The position numbers were made by a program, and so were the translations under genes. From contig NZ_JAQTIC010000004.1 in the NCBI RefSeq assembly GCF_029433445.1, forward strand, positions 1 to 64,000: a stretch of DNA of 64,000 bases. The letters are read 5' to 3'. This DNA comes from Lactobacillus sp. ESL0701 (GTDB lineage: Bacteria > Bacillota > Bacilli > Lactobacillales > Lactobacillaceae). The first letter of the stretch is position 1. Each line of letters starts with the position of its first letter. Below the pieces are notes generated by a model, which had not been told where the DNA came from, ran no database searches, and was given only the letters and a program-made list of their open reading frames with translations. Positions 52,421-63,000 of this stretch are shown one piece after another.

Positions 52421-53209
52421 ATGTCAGTAGTTTCAATGAAACAATTACTTGAAGCTGGTGTCCACTTCGGTCACCAAACTAGAAGATGGGATCCAAAGAT
52501 GGCTCCTTACATTTTTACTCAAAGAAATGGTATCTACATCATTGACTTGCAAAAGACAATCAAGATGTTGGATGATGCTTATGCTTTTGTTAGAGCCGTT
52601 GCGCAACAAGGTGGCGTAGTTCTTTTTGTAGGAACTAAGAAGCAAGCCCAAGATTCAATCGCTGAAGAAGCAACTCGTGCTGGTCAATACTTCGTTAACC
52701 AACGTTGGTTAGGTGGTACTTTGACTAACTGGAAGACTATCCAAAGCCGAGTACAAAGATTAAAGGATTTAAAGAAGATGTCAGAAGACGGTACTTTTGA
52801 AGTACTGCCAAAGAAGGAAGCTTCACTTTTGACTAAGGAAATGGACAAGCTTGAAAGATTCTTAGGTGGTATCGAAGATATGCCTAGAATCCCAGATGTT
52901 TTGTTCGTAGTTGACCCTAAGAAGGAAAAGATTGCCGTTCACGAAGCTAATATTTTAGGTATTCCTGTTGTCGCAATGGTTGACACTAATACTGACCCAA
53001 CTCCAGTTGACGTTGTTATTCCTTCAAACGATGACGCTATCCGTGCTATCCGCCTTATTTCAGGTGCAATGGCTGACGCAGTTATCGAAGGCAAGCAAGG
53101 TCAAGATGATGACGACGAGAGCGTTGAAGTTGACATGGCTAATGGTGCTGCTGACGATGAAAACGTTGAAGAAGCAGAAACTACTGAAGAAGATTCAGAC
53201 AAAGAATAA
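52421..53209 (+). CDS. rpsB: 30S ribosomal protein S2
   Basis: 262 residues. Begins [20 protein letters not shown], with [20 protein letters not shown], the S2 signature. The last 30 or so residues are an acidic tail rich in Asp and Glu. First gene of rpsB-tsf, 31 nt before tsf. Confidence 0.97.
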   Translation: MSVVSMKQLLEAGVHFGHQTRRWDPKMAPYIFTQRNGIYIIDLQKTIKMLDDAYAFVRAVAQQGGVVLFVGTKKQAQDSIAEEATRAGQYFVNQRWLGGTLTNWKTIQSRVQRLKDLKKMSEDGTFEVLPKKEASLLTKEMDKLERFLGGIEDMPRIPDVLFVVDPKKEKIAVHEANILGIPVVAMVDTNTDPTPVDVVIPSNDDAIRAIRLISGAMADAVIEGKQGQDDDDESVEVDMANGAADDENVEEAETTEEDSDKE

Positions 53210-53240
53210 GTTACTGTTTCTAAACTAGGAGGACACATCA

Positions 53241-54116
53241 ATGGCAAATATTACTGCTAAGCAAGTTAAAGAATTACGTGATCGTACCGGTGCTGGTATG
53301 ATGGACTCCAAGAAGGCTTTAGTAAAGGCTGATGGAGACATTGAAAAGGCAATCGATATTTTAAGAGAAAACGGTGTTGCTAAAGCTGCTAAGAAGTCCG
53401 GCAGAATTGCTGCTGAAGGTTTAGCTGAATATGCATTTAGTGGCAATACTGCTGCTTTAGTTGAAATCAATTCAGAAACTGACTTTGTTTCTTCAAATGA
53501 CAAGTTCGTTAAGTTAGTTGATGATGTAACTAAAGCAATCCTTGCTGCTAAGCCAGCTAATGTTGAAGAAGCATTAAAGGCACCAATGGGTGACTCAACA
53601 ATTGGTGAAGAAATCACCAACTTGACTGCAGTTATCGGTGAAAAGATTACCTTAAGAAGATTCGATTTAGTAACTAAGAATGATGACGAAGTATTTGGTG
53701 CTTACAAGCACAATGGTGGTTCAATTGTTGCTCTTGTTACCTTGAAGGGTGCAAACGAAGATGCAGCTAAGAACATTGCAATGCACGTTGCTGCAATTAA
53801 CCCAGAATACTTGAACAAAGATTCTGTACCAAAGGCTGACTTTGATCGTCAAAAAGATGTCTTTACTAAGGAAACTGAAAATGAAGGCAAACCTGCCAAC
53901 ATTATTCCTAAGATCGTTGAAGGTCGTGTAAACAAGTACTTAAGTGAAATTTGTTTAGTTGACCAACCTTACGTTAAAGATTCTGACAAGACTGTTGCTG
54001 AATATGCTAAGTCAGAAGGCGGCGAGGTTGTTAGCTATACCCGTTACGAAGTTGGCGAAGGTATCGAAAAGAAGCAAGAAGACTTTGCTGCTGAAGTACA
54101 AGAACAAATGAAGTAA
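53241..54116 (+). CDS. tsf: Elongation factor Ts
   Basis: 291 residues. Exchanges GDP for GTP on EF-Tu. N-terminal UBA-like segment ITAKQVKELRDRTGAGMMDS KK and the core motif containing INSETDFVSSNDKFV. Normal for Lactobacillales. AGGAGG upstream; a terminator follows. Confidence 0.97.
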   Translation: MANITAKQVKELRDRTGAGMMDSKKALVKADGDIEKAIDILRENGVAKAAKKSGRIAAEGLAEYAFSGNTAALVEINSETDFVSSNDKFVKLVDDVTKAILAAKPANVEEALKAPMGDSTIGEEITNLTAVIGEKITLRRFDLVTKNDDEVFGAYKHNGGSIVALVTLKGANEDAAKNIAMHVAAINPEYLNKDSVPKADFDRQKDVFTKETENEGKPANIIPKIVEGRVNKYLSEICLVDQPYVKDSDKTVAEYAKSEGGEVVSYTRYEVGEGIEKKQEDFAAEVQEQMK

Positions 54117-54130
54117 TTTATTTGTTAATT

Positions 54131-54162
54131 AAAAAGAGAGGGTAAATGCCTTCTCTTTTTTT
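54131..54162 (+). terminator. Terminator after tsf
   Basis: AAAAAGAGAGG pairs with CCTTCTCTTTTT (one bulged base) with a 7-nt loop and T-run. Confidence 0.8.
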
Positions 54163-54247
54163 CTGGATAAAATTTCGGTCTTTTATTTTGTCGTCAGACA
54201 ATTTAATGCTTAATATGGTAAAATATTTAGATGATGAGGAGGTCACT

Positions 54248-54973
54248 ATGACTAAAGTTAAATATAAGCGTGTTATTTTAAAAATTTCCGGTGAAGCTCT
54301 CGCTGGTGATAAGGGATCAGGAATCAATCCCACAGTTATTAGTCATTTAGCTCAAGAAATTAAGTCGGTTCACGACTTAGGCGTTGACATTGGTATTGTC
54401 TGCGGCGGCGGCAATATGTGGCGTGGTGAAACTGGTGAAAAGCTAGGAATGGAACGCTCACAAGCTGATTACATGGGAATGCTTGCAACTATCATGAACG
54501 GTTTAGCTCTTCAAGATGGTTTAGAACATGTTGGCGTGCCAACTAGATTACAGACCTCGATTGAAATGCGGCAAATTGCTGAGCCGTATATTAGAAGAAA
54601 AGCAATTCGTCATTTAGAAAAAGGTCGAGTTGTAATTATGGGTGGTGGAACAGGCAATCCATACTTTTCAACTGATACAACAGCTGCGTTGCGTGCAGCT
54701 GAAATTAATGCCGATGTCATTTTGATGGCCAAGAATGGTGTTGACGGAGTTTACTCAGCTGATCCTAAACTTGATCCTAATGCTAAGAAGTATCAGGAAT
54801 TAACGCAGCTTGATTTAATTGCTAAAGATTTAAAGGTAATGGATCGGACAGCAAGCTCGCTATCAATGGATACAAACATACCGCTTATTGTGTTTAACGT
54901 TAATACTGAAGGAAATATTAAGAAGGCAGTCATGGGTGAACCAATTGGGACTGTTATTGAAGGTGGTAAATAA
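54248..54973 (+). CDS. pyrH: Uridylate kinase (UMP kinase)
   Basis: 241 residues from the ATG at 54248, with GAGGAGG upstream; the open frame back to 54146 crosses the terminator and is not coding. Phosphorylates UMP to UDP. Motifs [23 protein letters not shown] and [12 protein letters not shown] are present. A TGGTAAAAT at 54216-54224 is a likely extended -10. Overlaps frr by 1 nt. Confidence 0.97.
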   Translation: MTKVKYKRVILKISGEALAGDKGSGINPTVISHLAQEIKSVHDLGVDIGIVCGGGNMWRGETGEKLGMERSQADYMGMLATIMNGLALQDGLEHVGVPTRLQTSIEMRQIAEPYIRRKAIRHLEKGRVVIMGGGTGNPYFSTDTTAALRAAEINADVILMAKNGVDGVYSADPKLDPNAKKYQELTQLDLIAKDLKVMDRTASSLSMDTNIPLIVFNVNTEGNIKKAVMGEPIGTVIEGGK

Positions 54974-55530
54974 TGAATAACGAAACAATTAAAAAAGCCC
55001 AAGAAAATATGGACAAGTCAATTACGGTTTTTCAAAAAAATCTCGGCTCAATTCGAGCTGGGGTTGCGAATGCCGCAATTTTAGAAAGTGTTAAGGTTGA
55101 CTATTATGGTGCGCCAACGCCACTTACCCAAATGTCTAGTGTAACTATTCCAGAGCCACGTGTATTATTGATTACGCCATATGATCAAAGCAGTTTGGAT
55201 GATATTGAACATGCTTTGCTTGCTTCAAACTTAGGATTAACACCAGCAAATGATGGTAAGGTAATTAGATTGGTTATTCCACAATTAACTGGTGAAAGAC
55301 GTCAAGAAATTGCCAAAGAAGTTAATAAGTTAGCTGAAGAAGCAAAAATTGCTGTCAGAAATGTTCGCCGTGATGCGATGAATAGTTTGAAGAAGCAACA
55401 AAAAGATGATGAAATTACTGAAGATGAACAACGTAATTTAGAAAAGCAAGTGCAAAAAGCTACAGATAATGCAACTAAGAAAATTGATGAAGTAGCTGAC
55501 AAAAAGCGGACTGAAATTACTGAAGGTTAA
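54973..55530 (+). CDS. frr: Ribosome recycling factor
   Basis: 185 residues, exact family length. Splits post-termination ribosomes with EF-G. Conserved [21 protein letters not shown] and the C-terminal helix bundle with [10 protein letters not shown]. Start overlaps the pyrH stop (TAATG). Confidence 0.97.
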   Translation: MNNETIKKAQENMDKSITVFQKNLGSIRAGVANAAILESVKVDYYGAPTPLTQMSSVTIPEPRVLLITPYDQSSLDDIEHALLASNLGLTPANDGKVIRLVIPQLTGERRQEIAKEVNKLAEEAKIAVRNVRRDAMNSLKKQQKDDEITEDEQRNLEKQVQKATDNATKKIDEVADKKRTEITEG

Positions 55531-55537
55531 TAGCAGA

Positions 55538-56269
55538 ATGGCAGAAAAGAATCAATTAAATCATCTTGCCATTATCATGGACGGTAATGGCCGCTGGGCT
55601 CGCCGTCAAGGTAAGCCGCGAGTTGCCGGTCATCATGAGGGAATGAATAATGTTGAGCGGATTACGCTTGCTGCCGATAAACTGGGCATCAAGATTTTGT
55701 CGCTTTATGCATTTTCTACTGAAAATTGGGCTCGTCCTAAAGAAGAAGTTGCTTATTTGATGAACTTGCCCGTTCGCTTTTTTGACAAGTTTATGCCAAC
55801 GTTAATGGCAAATAATGTTAAGGTAAACATTATGGGTTACCTAGATCAATTACCGCCTAAGACTTATAAGGTTGTTCAACGGGCAATGGCTGAAACTGCT
55901 GATAACACCGGCTTAATTTTAAATTTTGCCTTTAATTATGGCTCACGCAGCGAAATTACTTCGGCGGTTAAGGAATTGGGCGGCATGATTGAAAGCGGCG
56001 CGATTTCTAGCGAGCAAATTGATGAAGAAATGATCTCACAGCGCTTGATGACGGCCAAGTTCGGTACTTTTCGTGATCCTGACTTGCTCATTAGAACTTC
56101 GGGAGAACAACGGATTTCTAATTTTTTGCTTTGGCAGTTAGCCTATTCAGAGTTAGCCTTCAGTCCTAAAAATTGGCCGGACTTTAATGAAGCAGATTTA
56201 CAAAAATTTGTAAGTGAGTTTCAAAATCGCAACCGCCGATTTGGTAAAGTTGATGAATCAGATAGTTAG
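55538..56269 (+). CDS. uppS: Undecaprenyl diphosphate synthase (isoprenyl transferase)
   Basis: 243 residues. Makes the C55 lipid carrier of cell-wall synthesis from FPP and IPP. Catalytic Asp15 in [10 protein letters not shown]; substrate motifs FSTENWARP and the C-terminal [19 protein letters not shown]. 8 nt after frr, in the usual frr-uppS-cdsA-rseP order. Confidence 0.97.
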   Translation: MAEKNQLNHLAIIMDGNGRWARRQGKPRVAGHHEGMNNVERITLAADKLGIKILSLYAFSTENWARPKEEVAYLMNLPVRFFDKFMPTLMANNVKVNIMGYLDQLPPKTYKVVQRAMAETADNTGLILNFAFNYGSRSEITSAVKELGGMIESGAISSEQIDEEMISQRLMTAKFGTFRDPDLLIRTSGEQRISNFLLWQLAYSELAFSPKNWPDFNEADLQKFVSEFQNRNRRFGKVDESDS

Positions 56270-56278
56270 GTAGTTTAT

Positions 56279-57076
56279 ATGAAACAACGTGTTATTACAG
56301 CAGTTATTGCTTTAATTTTATTTATTCCGATTGTTATTGCTGGTGGTCTTTGGATGGACTGGCTGACTGTGGCTTTTGCGGCAGTTGGTATCAGTGAAAT
56401 TTTCTTGATGAAAAAACAAATCTTGGTGTCAGTTAATTTCTTATTGGCACTATTAGCAACTATTATTTGGGCTGTGCCAGATAGTTTCATTAAGGGGATG
56501 CCATGGCATTGGTCAAAGTACGGCATGTACTTTGCCGTTATTATGTTAATGCTGACTTGGACGGTTTTATCAAAAAATAAAACAACCTTTGATGATGTTG
56601 GTGTCTATACATTAGCATCACTATATATTGGAACGGGTTTTCACTATATGGCAGCGATTAGAAACAGCAATAATGGATTAGCTCTTCTGTGCTATGTCTT
56701 TGTTGTTGTTTGGTTAACCGATACGGGTGCGTACATGATTGGCCGCAAAGCTGGTAAGCATAAGTTATGGCCAGTAATTAGTCCGAACAAGACCTGGGAA
56801 GGTTCGATTGGCGGAACTGTTTGTGCTGTTATTTGCGCGGCAATTTACGTTTACTGTGTTAAAGTAGGTTATCCGCAAGTACAAATGATTATCATTGCCT
56901 TCTTCCTTTCAATTGTAGGACAAATGGGTGACTTGGTAGAATCTGCTTATAAACGTTATTACGGTGTAAAAGATTCTGGTAAAATTTTGCCGGGTCACGG
57001 TGGTATCTTAGACCGGTTTGACAGCATGCTATTTGTATTACCAGTAGTTGCTGCTTTGTTAGGTATTATGCACTAG
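56279..57076 (+). CDS. cdsA: Phosphatidate cytidylyltransferase
   Basis: 265 residues. Makes CDP-diacylglycerol, the branch point of phospholipid synthesis. About seven membrane segments; the C-terminal signature runs SPNKTWEGSIGGT, then GDLVESAYKRYYGVKDSGK and PGHGGILDRFDS. Works downstream of PlsX/PlsC-type acylation. 10 nt before rseP. Confidence 0.97.
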   Translation: MKQRVITAVIALILFIPIVIAGGLWMDWLTVAFAAVGISEIFLMKKQILVSVNFLLALLATIIWAVPDSFIKGMPWHWSKYGMYFAVIMLMLTWTVLSKNKTTFDDVGVYTLASLYIGTGFHYMAAIRNSNNGLALLCYVFVVVWLTDTGAYMIGRKAGKHKLWPVISPNKTWEGSIGGTVCAVICAAIYVYCVKVGYPQVQMIIIAFFLSIVGQMGDLVESAYKRYYGVKDSGKILPGHGGILDRFDSMLFVLPVVAALLGIMH

Positions 57077-57086
57077 GAGAATTCTA

Positions 57087-58343
57087 TTGAAGGGCATACT
57101 AATCTTTTTAGTTGTATTTGGCATTCTTGTTTTTGTTCATGAATTTGGTCACTTTATTGTCGCTAAAAAATGCGGTATTTTGGTGCGGGAATTTTCAATT
57201 GGAATGGGACCGAAGCTTTTTCAAGTGCGGCGCAATCCAACTACTTATACAATTCGTTGGCTGCCATTAGGCGGATATGTGCGTTTGGCAAGTAAAGATG
57301 ATGAAGCCAAATTAGATCCAGGGATGACGGTTATCTTACAATTGAATGAGCAGAATGAAGTGGTAAAAATTGATGCTTCAGAATCTGATATTCCAATTGA
57401 AGGTATTCCCGTTCAAGTCACTAAGTCTGACTTAGTCGATGAGCTGGTCATTACCGGATATGAAAATGGTGATGAAGAAAAACTCGTTACTTACCAGGTT
57501 AATCATAATGCCACAATTATCGATCAATCTAAGACTGAATTAGTAATTGCTCCGCGGGATACTCAATTTCAACAGGCAAATGTCTGGCAAAAACTAGCGA
57601 CTAATATTGCTGGTCCCTTAATGAACATCATTTTGGGCTTTGTAGTTTTTTTGGTCTGGACATTTACGGTTCCTGGTCCCGCAACAACAACGATTGGGCA
57701 GGTTAGTCCGGGGTCACCGGCACAAGTTGCTAAGATTAAGCCCGGAGATAAGTTTGTCGCAATCAATGGTCAGCAAACGTCTTCTTTTAACGACCTGGCA
57801 GCACAAGTCAATCAGAGTAAGGGAAAAACAATTGCAATTACTTTGATTGAAAACGGTCAAAAGAAGGTTGTTAAGGTGCGCCCAAAGGCAGTTAAGTCTC
57901 AGGGACAAACAAGCTATCAAATTGGAATTTTAGCACGCAGTGACGAGCATGCAAGTGCAAAATTAAAGCGTGGCTGGGATACTGCTGTATCTACAACAGG
58001 ATTAATTTTTAACGCTGTTGGTGGTTTATTTAGACACTTTAGTTTAAATAAATTATCTGGTCCGGTTGGGATTTATTCGGAAACTTCACAAGTTTCTAAA
58101 ATGGGCTTTTCCTACATTCTTGCCTTTTTGGGAATGATTTCCATCAATTTGGGAATTGTCAATCTAATTCCAATTCCTGGTCTTGATGGTGGTAAGTTCT
58201 TGCTCAATATTATTGAAATTATCCGCAGAAAGCCAATTTCTGAGGATCATGAAGCAATTGTTGAACTAATCGGCTTTGGCTTATTATTAGTTTTAATTAT
58301 TGCAGTTACTGGTAATGATATTTATCGTTACTTTATTAAATAG
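57087..58343 (+). CDS. rseP: Site-2 intramembrane metalloprotease RseP
   Basis: 418 residues, TTG start after TAGGAGA. Cleaves membrane-bound regulators or signal-peptide remnants inside the bilayer. Zinc site HEFGH with His18, Glu19 and His22 in the first membrane segment; a PDZ domain near residues 205-280; the second metal motif NLIPIPGLDGGK in the C-terminal region. Four membrane segments overall. Confidence 0.96.
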   Translation: MKGILIFLVVFGILVFVHEFGHFIVAKKCGILVREFSIGMGPKLFQVRRNPTTYTIRWLPLGGYVRLASKDDEAKLDPGMTVILQLNEQNEVVKIDASESDIPIEGIPVQVTKSDLVDELVITGYENGDEEKLVTYQVNHNATIIDQSKTELVIAPRDTQFQQANVWQKLATNIAGPLMNIILGFVVFLVWTFTVPGPATTTIGQVSPGSPAQVAKIKPGDKFVAINGQQTSSFNDLAAQVNQSKGKTIAITLIENGQKKVVKVRPKAVKSQGQTSYQIGILARSDEHASAKLKRGWDTAVSTTGLIFNAVGGLFRHFSLNKLSGPVGIYSETSQVSKMGFSYILAFLGMISINLGIVNLIPIPGLDGGKFLLNIIEIIRRKPISEDHEAIVELIGFGLLLVLIIAVTGNDIYRYFIK

Positions 58344-58373
58344 AAAATTTTTATTTTTCTTGGGAGAAAATTA

Positions 58374-60074
58374 ATGCGTCAATCTAAATTATTTATGCCA
58401 ACATTGAAAGAGGCACCTTCAGATGCTGTGGCTAAAAGTCACCAATTAATGTTGCGCGGCGGTTATATTCGCCAAGTTACAGCTGGTGTTTATGCATACT
58501 TACCATTAGGCTATCGCGTTTTGCGCAAGGCTGAAAACATTATGGAAGAAGAAATGGCTAAGATTAATGTGCCAGAAATGTCAATGCCACATTTTCTGCC
58601 AGCTTCACTTTGGGAAGAATCTGGTCGTTTACAAAAGTATGGTCCAGAAATGTTCCGCTTAAAGGATCGTCATGGTCGTGAAAGTTTATTGGGACCTACT
58701 CACGAAGAAACTTTTACCGAGATTGTCGCTAAAAATATTAAGAGCTACAAGCAGATGCCGATTGCACTGTACCAAATTCAAACTAAGTACCGTGATGAAA
58801 ATCGTCCACGCTTTGGTCTATTGCGGGGACGTGAATTTATCATGCTTGATGCATATAGTTTTGCGGCAACTCGTGAACAACTTGATGAACAATTTGATGA
58901 TGAGAAGCAAGCTTTTGAAGCAATTTATCGGCGTTGTGGTGTGCAAGTAAACCCAGTAATTGCCGATTCCGGTACAATGGGTGGTAAAAACTCAACGGAA
59001 TTTCAAGCACCTGCTGCAATTGGTGAGGATACCATTGCAACTAATGAAACGGGTACTTATTCAGCTAACCTTGAAATGGCAGTCAGTGACGATACCTTTA
59101 AGCAAGATCAAGAAGAATTGCAAGAAATGGCTGAAGTCGCTAGCCCAGATCAAGAAACAATTGCTGATTTAGTTGATTTTATGAACGTGCCCGCAACCAG
59201 AATTGTTAAGAGTGTTCTCTACATTGTTAATGAAAAAGAACACGTGTTAGTTTTAATTCGTGGTGATAAGCAAGTAAATGAAGTTAAGTTGACGCACTTG
59301 CTTGATGCTGATTCATTAAGAACGGCAACTGATGAAGAATTACTAGCAATTACCGGTGCTAACAAAGGCGGTGTTGGTCCAGTTAAGGCTGATTGGGCTG
59401 ATAAAATTGTTGCTGATGATACAGTAAAGAACCTTTACAATGTAGTTGTTGGTGCTAATAAGACTGGTTACCAATTAAAGAATGTCAACCTTGATCGTGA
59501 TTTTAAAGTTGATCAATTTGGTGACATTCGAGTAGCTAACGAGGGTGAACCTGATCCAATCGATCATTTACCATTGAAATTTACAACTTCAATTGAAGTG
59601 GGTCATATTTTCAAGCTGGGTACTTATTATACTGAAACGATGGGTGCTGACTTCTTAGATCAGAACGGTAAGACGCAGCCAGTAATCATGGGTTCTTACG
59701 GTATTGGCGTTACTAGAATGTTATCAGCTGCTGTAGAGCAACATGCAACTAAATTCGGTATTGCTTGGCCTAAAGAAATCGCGCCATTTAGTTTGCACAT
59801 TGTCCAAATGAAGATGAAGGATGAAGCACAAACTAAACTAGCTGAAGAATTAGAGCAAAAATATAGCGCTAATTATGATGTATTGTATGATGATCGTAAT
59901 GAACGTGCGGGTGTTAAGTTCGCTGATGCTGATCTGGTTGGTGCACCAATTCGAATTATAATTGGTAAAAAGGCTAGCGAGGGTATTGTTGAGGTTAAGC
60001 GTCCAACTGATGAGAAGTCTAGTGAAATTGCAGTTACTGAATTAGATAGTTTTGTAAATAAAGAGTTAGGATAA
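58374..60074 (+). CDS. proS: Prolyl-tRNA synthetase
   Basis: 566 residues, bacterial type. Class II core with TAGVYAYLPLGYRVLRK (motif 1 region), TKYRDENRPRFGLLRGREF (motif 2) and GSYGIGVTRMLSA (motif 3); an editing (INS) domain lies between motifs 2 and 3, about residues 225-385, and the anticodon-binding domain is at the end. TGGGAGA upstream; precedes polC as in many Firmicutes. Confidence 0.97.
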   Translation: MRQSKLFMPTLKEAPSDAVAKSHQLMLRGGYIRQVTAGVYAYLPLGYRVLRKAENIMEEEMAKINVPEMSMPHFLPASLWEESGRLQKYGPEMFRLKDRHGRESLLGPTHEETFTEIVAKNIKSYKQMPIALYQIQTKYRDENRPRFGLLRGREFIMLDAYSFAATREQLDEQFDDEKQAFEAIYRRCGVQVNPVIADSGTMGGKNSTEFQAPAAIGEDTIATNETGTYSANLEMAVSDDTFKQDQEELQEMAEVASPDQETIADLVDFMNVPATRIVKSVLYIVNEKEHVLVLIRGDKQVNEVKLTHLLDADSLRTATDEELLAITGANKGGVGPVKADWADKIVADDTVKNLYNVVVGANKTGYQLKNVNLDRDFKVDQFGDIRVANEGEPDPIDHLPLKFTTSIEVGHIFKLGTYYTETMGADFLDQNGKTQPVIMGSYGIGVTRMLSAAVEQHATKFGIAWPKEIAPFSLHIVQMKMKDEAQTKLAEELEQKYSANYDVLYDDRNERAGVKFADADLVGAPIRIIIGKKASEGIVEVKRPTDEKSSEIAVTELDSFVNKELG

Positions 60075-60080
60075 TTTTTC

Positions 60081-63000
60081 GTGACTGATAAAAACAAACT
60101 TTTTTTACACCTTTTGGAACAAATTCATTTTCCTGAGCAATTTGCAGATAATGATTTGCTTCAAAAAGGTGAAATTGAGAACGTGGATGTATACGCTAAG
60201 GAACATAAGTGGAATATCCATGTTCTTTTTAATACGCCGTTAAAATTTGAAACTTATGCAGCTCTGAACAAGGCAATTGACGCAAGTTTTGCTTCATTTG
60301 TCAAAACGCGTTTGTTTGTCCGTACTCAAGATGGTGCTGATGATTATCTGACTGATTATTGGCGTTACGCGGTTCAAAATTCACAAATTTTACAGCCAGT
60401 TGCGCGTGAGTTTATTTCAAGCCATAAGCCTAAAAAAGAAGATGGGCGTTGGATTATTCCCGTTGATAATCTAGTGGTTGATGGCTTAATTGAGCAAAAA
60501 TTCTTGGATCAGTTAGCTGAAGAAATGCGCGACTTTGGTTTCTTTAACCTAAAATTTGTAACGCAGTTGGATGAACAAAACACGCAAAGTAATTTGGCTA
60601 GCCTGCAGCAATTGCAGGAGCAGCATGAACAAAGTATGCAGGAAGCGTATAATGCTGCACCACCTAAAGAAAAGCCGAAACCGCAAGCTTATCCAACAAA
60701 AAAGACGCGCTACGGCAATCGCAAGCTGGATGAAAGTCTACCAATCACGCAAATTAAGGATGTCGTTGATGGCACTAGAAATGTTGTGATTGAAGGTAAT
60801 ATTTTTAATACCGAAAGTCGGGAATTAAAATCTGGCGCAATTATTTTTACTGGTGAAATTACGGATTATACTGATTCGATTTCTTTTAAGAAGTTTGTGT
60901 CTGACAAGGATCAAATTAAAAGTGTTGCGGACTTGAAGCCCGGCACTTGGGCTAAGATGCAGGGGTCAGCTGCCGACGATCAGTGGCAGCATGACGTTGT
61001 GTTCAATATTTCTAGCTTTGAAGTAGTCGAACATGTTGGTCGAACGGAAGAATATCAGGGCGATGAAAAGCGGGTTGAATTGCATCTTCATACTAATATG
61101 AGCCAGCTTGATGCTACGAATACGGCAACCGACTTTATTTTAGCTGCTAAAAAATTTGGCCAAAAGGCAATCGCCATCACTGACCATGCCGATGTGCAGT
61201 CCTTCCCCGAAGCTTATAACGTTGGTAAGAAAAACGGGATTAAGATTGTTTACGGCGTTGAAGCCAACATGATTGATGATCATGCTTTATTGGTACTGAA
61301 TCCAGCGCCAATGACGTATGAAAACCGAGAATTTGTCATTTTTGACGTGGAAACGACCGGTTTATCATCGGTTTATGACACGATTATTGAAATTGGTGCC
61401 GTCAAGATGAAAGACGGTGAAGTCATCGATCGGTTTGATAAATTTATTAATCCGCACCACCCATTAAGTGAACAAACGATTAATTTGACTTCAATTACCG
61501 ATGATATGGTTAGTGCAGCTGATGATGAAGCGGTTGTCATCAAGCAATTTCAAGATTTTTATGGTGACAGGCCGTTATGTGGACATAATGTTCAATTCGA
61601 CGTTGGTTTTGTCAATGCAGCATTAAGACGAACTGGTCTTGAGGAAATTACCCAACCAGTTGTTGATACATTGGAAGTGTCGCGCTTATTGCATCCAGAG
61701 CAGACAAGGCACACATTAGATTCGCTGGCTAAGAAGTACAATGTTGTGCTGGAACACCACCACCGCGCTAATCAGGATGCCGAAGCAACAGGTTATTTGA
61801 TGTTTAAACTGCTTGATGCCTTTAAGGTTAAGTTTGACGAAGATGACCTAGGTAAGATGAATGATTATGCCGCTCGCGGTCAAGTCTTTAAGCGGGCGCG
61901 ACCGTCACACATGACAATTCTAGCCAAAAATCAGGCGGGTCTTAAAAATATGTATCGGCTAATTTCGATTGCCAGTACTAAAGACTTTTACCGAATACCG
62001 CGAACTCCAAAATCTGACTTAGCCCAATATCATGAAGGCTTACTATATGGTTCTGGTTGTCTGCAGGGTGACGTTTTTGTGGCGATGATGCAAAAAGGTT
62101 ATGATGAGGCACGTAAAAAAGCCAAGTTCTATGATTATCTTGAGGTTCAACCACCGGCAAATTACGCGCAGATGATTGCGGATCATTTAATTAGTGATGA
62201 AGCTGAACTAGAGGAAATTTTAACTAATATCTATAAGCTGGGGAAGGAATTAGATAAGCCAGTTGTGGCTACGGGGGATGCTCATTATGTTGAAGAACAT
62301 GATGCCATTTACCGTACAATTTTGATTTCTGCTCAAAGAAGTAACCCAGACCGGAATAAACCGCAGCCTGACCTGCATTTTTATAGTACGCAGGAAATGT
62401 TAGATGCTTTTAGTTTTCTGGGTGAAGCTGCTGCTAAGGAAATTGTCATTACTAATCCAAACAAGATTGCGGCGTTAACTGAAGAAATCGCGCCAATCAA
62501 GGATGGTCTGTTCCCACCGCATATTGATAATGCTGATGAGGAAATGAAACGGCTGACTTACGATAAGGCTTATGAACTTTACGGTAAGCCACTACCTAAA
62601 ATTGTTCAAGACCGGTTGGAAATGGAATTAAATTCGATTATTTCTAATGGTTATGCGGTTATTTATTTGATTTCACAGCGCTTGGTTGCCAAGTCGAATA
62701 AGGACGGTTACTTGGTTGGTTCGCGGGGTTCTGTTGGTTCAAGTTTAGTTGCAACAATGTCTGGGATTACGGAAGTTAATCCACTGGCGCCGCATTATCG
62801 CTGTCCACAATGTAAGTACTCCAAGTTCTTTGAAAATGGTGAATATGGTTCAGGCTATGACTTGCCTGATGATAAGTGCCCTAAATGTGGTACAGAATTA
62901 GTCAAAGATGGGCAAGATATTCCGTTTGCGACTTTCTTAGGTTTCCATGGTGACAAGGTTCCTGATATCGATTTGAACTTTTCAGGTGACTATCAGCCAG

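Noticed and set aside
54146-54247. N-terminal extension of pyrH by 34 codons
   Set aside because: It starts inside the tsf terminator hairpin; GAGGAGG precedes the ATG at 54248.
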